Assembly (NCBI RefSeq): GCF_039697315.1
Contig: NZ_CP155619.1
Coordinates: 5,952,001 to 6,016,000, forward strand
DNA length: 64,000 bases
Direction of reading: 5' to 3'
Source of the DNA: Pseudomonas abietaniphila
Lineage (GTDB): Bacteria; Pseudomonadota; Gammaproteobacteria; Pseudomonadales; Pseudomonadaceae
Position 1 is the stretch's first letter. Each line of letters opens with the position of its first letter. Made by a program: the position numbers and the translations under genes. The notes beneath the pieces are model-generated. The model made no database searches and was not told the origin of the DNA. It saw only the letters and a list, made by a program, of their open reading frames with translations. This document shows, in pieces, positions 63,560-64,000 of this stretch.

Positions 63560-64000
63560 TCAATTCTGCAGACGAAACGGCCAGCCAACGACGCTCTTCG
63601 GCCGCGGCGTGGCGTAGGTGCGGACCTTCGAGGTCTTGAGGCCCAGACGTACCAGCGATTCGGCCAGTGCCACGGCCGCTGTCACGCCATCAACCACCGG
63701 AACACCGGCGCGGTCGCGAATCATCTGATCAAGGCCGGCCATTCCTCCGCAGCCCAGGCAGATCACTTCCGCTTTATCTCGGGTGACGGCTTCAACGGCC
63801 TGCTCGGCGATGGCTTCCAGCGCGCGGTCCGGTTTTTCCTCCAGTTCCAGCACGCTCATGCCGCTGGCGCGCACCGAGGCGCAACGCTCGTAGACGCCCG
63901 CCAGTTTCAGCCGGTCCTCGATCAACGGCACCGCCCGATCCAGCGTGGTCACCACCGAGTACTTGTGGCCCAACAGCATCGCCAGGCTTGCGGCCGCCTC
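63560..64000 (-). CDS. Asp/Glu racemase or hydantoin racemase family protein, 5' end missing
   Basis: The frame stays open to the window edge (EAAASLAMLLGHKYSVV), so the N-terminal part, with the first catalytic Cys, is outside. The second catalytic Cys lies in VICLGCGGMAGL, and VPVVDGVTAAVALAESLV is typical of HyuE-like racemases. These racemise 5-substituted hydantoins or act on related diacids. At least 100 residues are missing relative to a usual length of about 240. Confidence 0.87.
   Translation of the reverse strand, partial: EAAASLAMLLGHKYSVVTTLDRAVPLIEDRLKLAGVYERCASVRASGMSVLELEEKPDRALEAIAEQAVEAVTRDKAEVICLGCGGMAGLDQMIRDRAGVPVVDGVTAAVALAESLVRLGLKTSKVRTYATPRPKSVVGWPFRLQN

Overview
The window is GC-rich, densely coding chromosomal DNA from a Pseudomonas. 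The gene families, the mannitol (mtl) operon order and the abundant short palindromic elements built around 'tGGGAGCGAATTCATTCGCGA' point to the P. fluorescens / P. syringae lineage; this is inferred from content, not from a marker gene. Both ends cut through genes: a DUF2817 protein at the left and an Asp/Glu-type racemase at the right. I see no rRNA, tRNA, CRISPR array or phage module. The only mobile element is one decayed IS3-family copy.

Layout. 1-7.6 kb: metabolic and housekeeping genes (DUF2817, Sir2 deacylase, VOC and MBL-fold enzymes, IlvE, a serine hydrolase, GloA) with two clusters of tandem or palindromic repeats. 7.6-9.8 kb: a Tat-exported small subunit plus a GMC flavoprotein, a probable periplasmic sugar or alcohol dehydrogenase. 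9.9-12.4 kb: a four-gene operon, DUF2282 peptide - DUF692/MNIO enzyme - DUF2063 protein - DoxX protein, the bufferin type that makes copper-binding modified peptides. An ECF-type promoter motif lies in front of it. 12.5-18 kb: LysR/SDR and HxlR/QorB divergent pairs, an AEC permease, an RcnB-like protein and an azoreductase. 18-27.7 kb: the full mannitol/arabitol system mtlR-mtlEFGK-mtlDYZ. 27.7-29.3 kb: a HigBA-type toxin-antitoxin pair and cobF.

29.3-41.6 kb is a signalling island. It holds a receiver and a glycosyltransferase; a 1167-residue CHASE3-GAF hybrid kinase followed by overlapping CheR, CheB and receiver-kinase genes; two stand-alone receivers in all; and a KaiC-like double ATPase whose gene overlaps that of a PAS hybrid kinase. 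There is no MCP, CheA, CheW, KaiA or KaiB, so neither classical chemotaxis nor a Kai clock is encoded.

41.9-51.1 kb: a dienoyl-CoA isomerase-like crotonase, NudC, a TauE exporter, a Gfo/Idh oxidoreductase, the IS3 copy (its transposase carries an amber codon exactly at the catalytic Glu), and a lipid-type gene group (SDR, ACAD10/11-like kinase, SCP2, phosphatase). 51.3-60.2 kb: SohB, DUF934-CysI for sulfite reduction, a 38-residue membrane peptide, a periplasmic binding protein, DUF2970, pirin and a UvrD-type helicase with an N-terminal GX3 repeat. 60.3-63.5 kb: a FecBCD/BtuFCD-type ABC importer under a cobalamin riboswitch with a terminator platform.

The items most worth following up are the bufferin operon with its promoter, the KaiC-like kinase pair, the CheR/CheB hybrid-kinase relay, the GX3-tagged helicase and the IS3 nonsense mutation.
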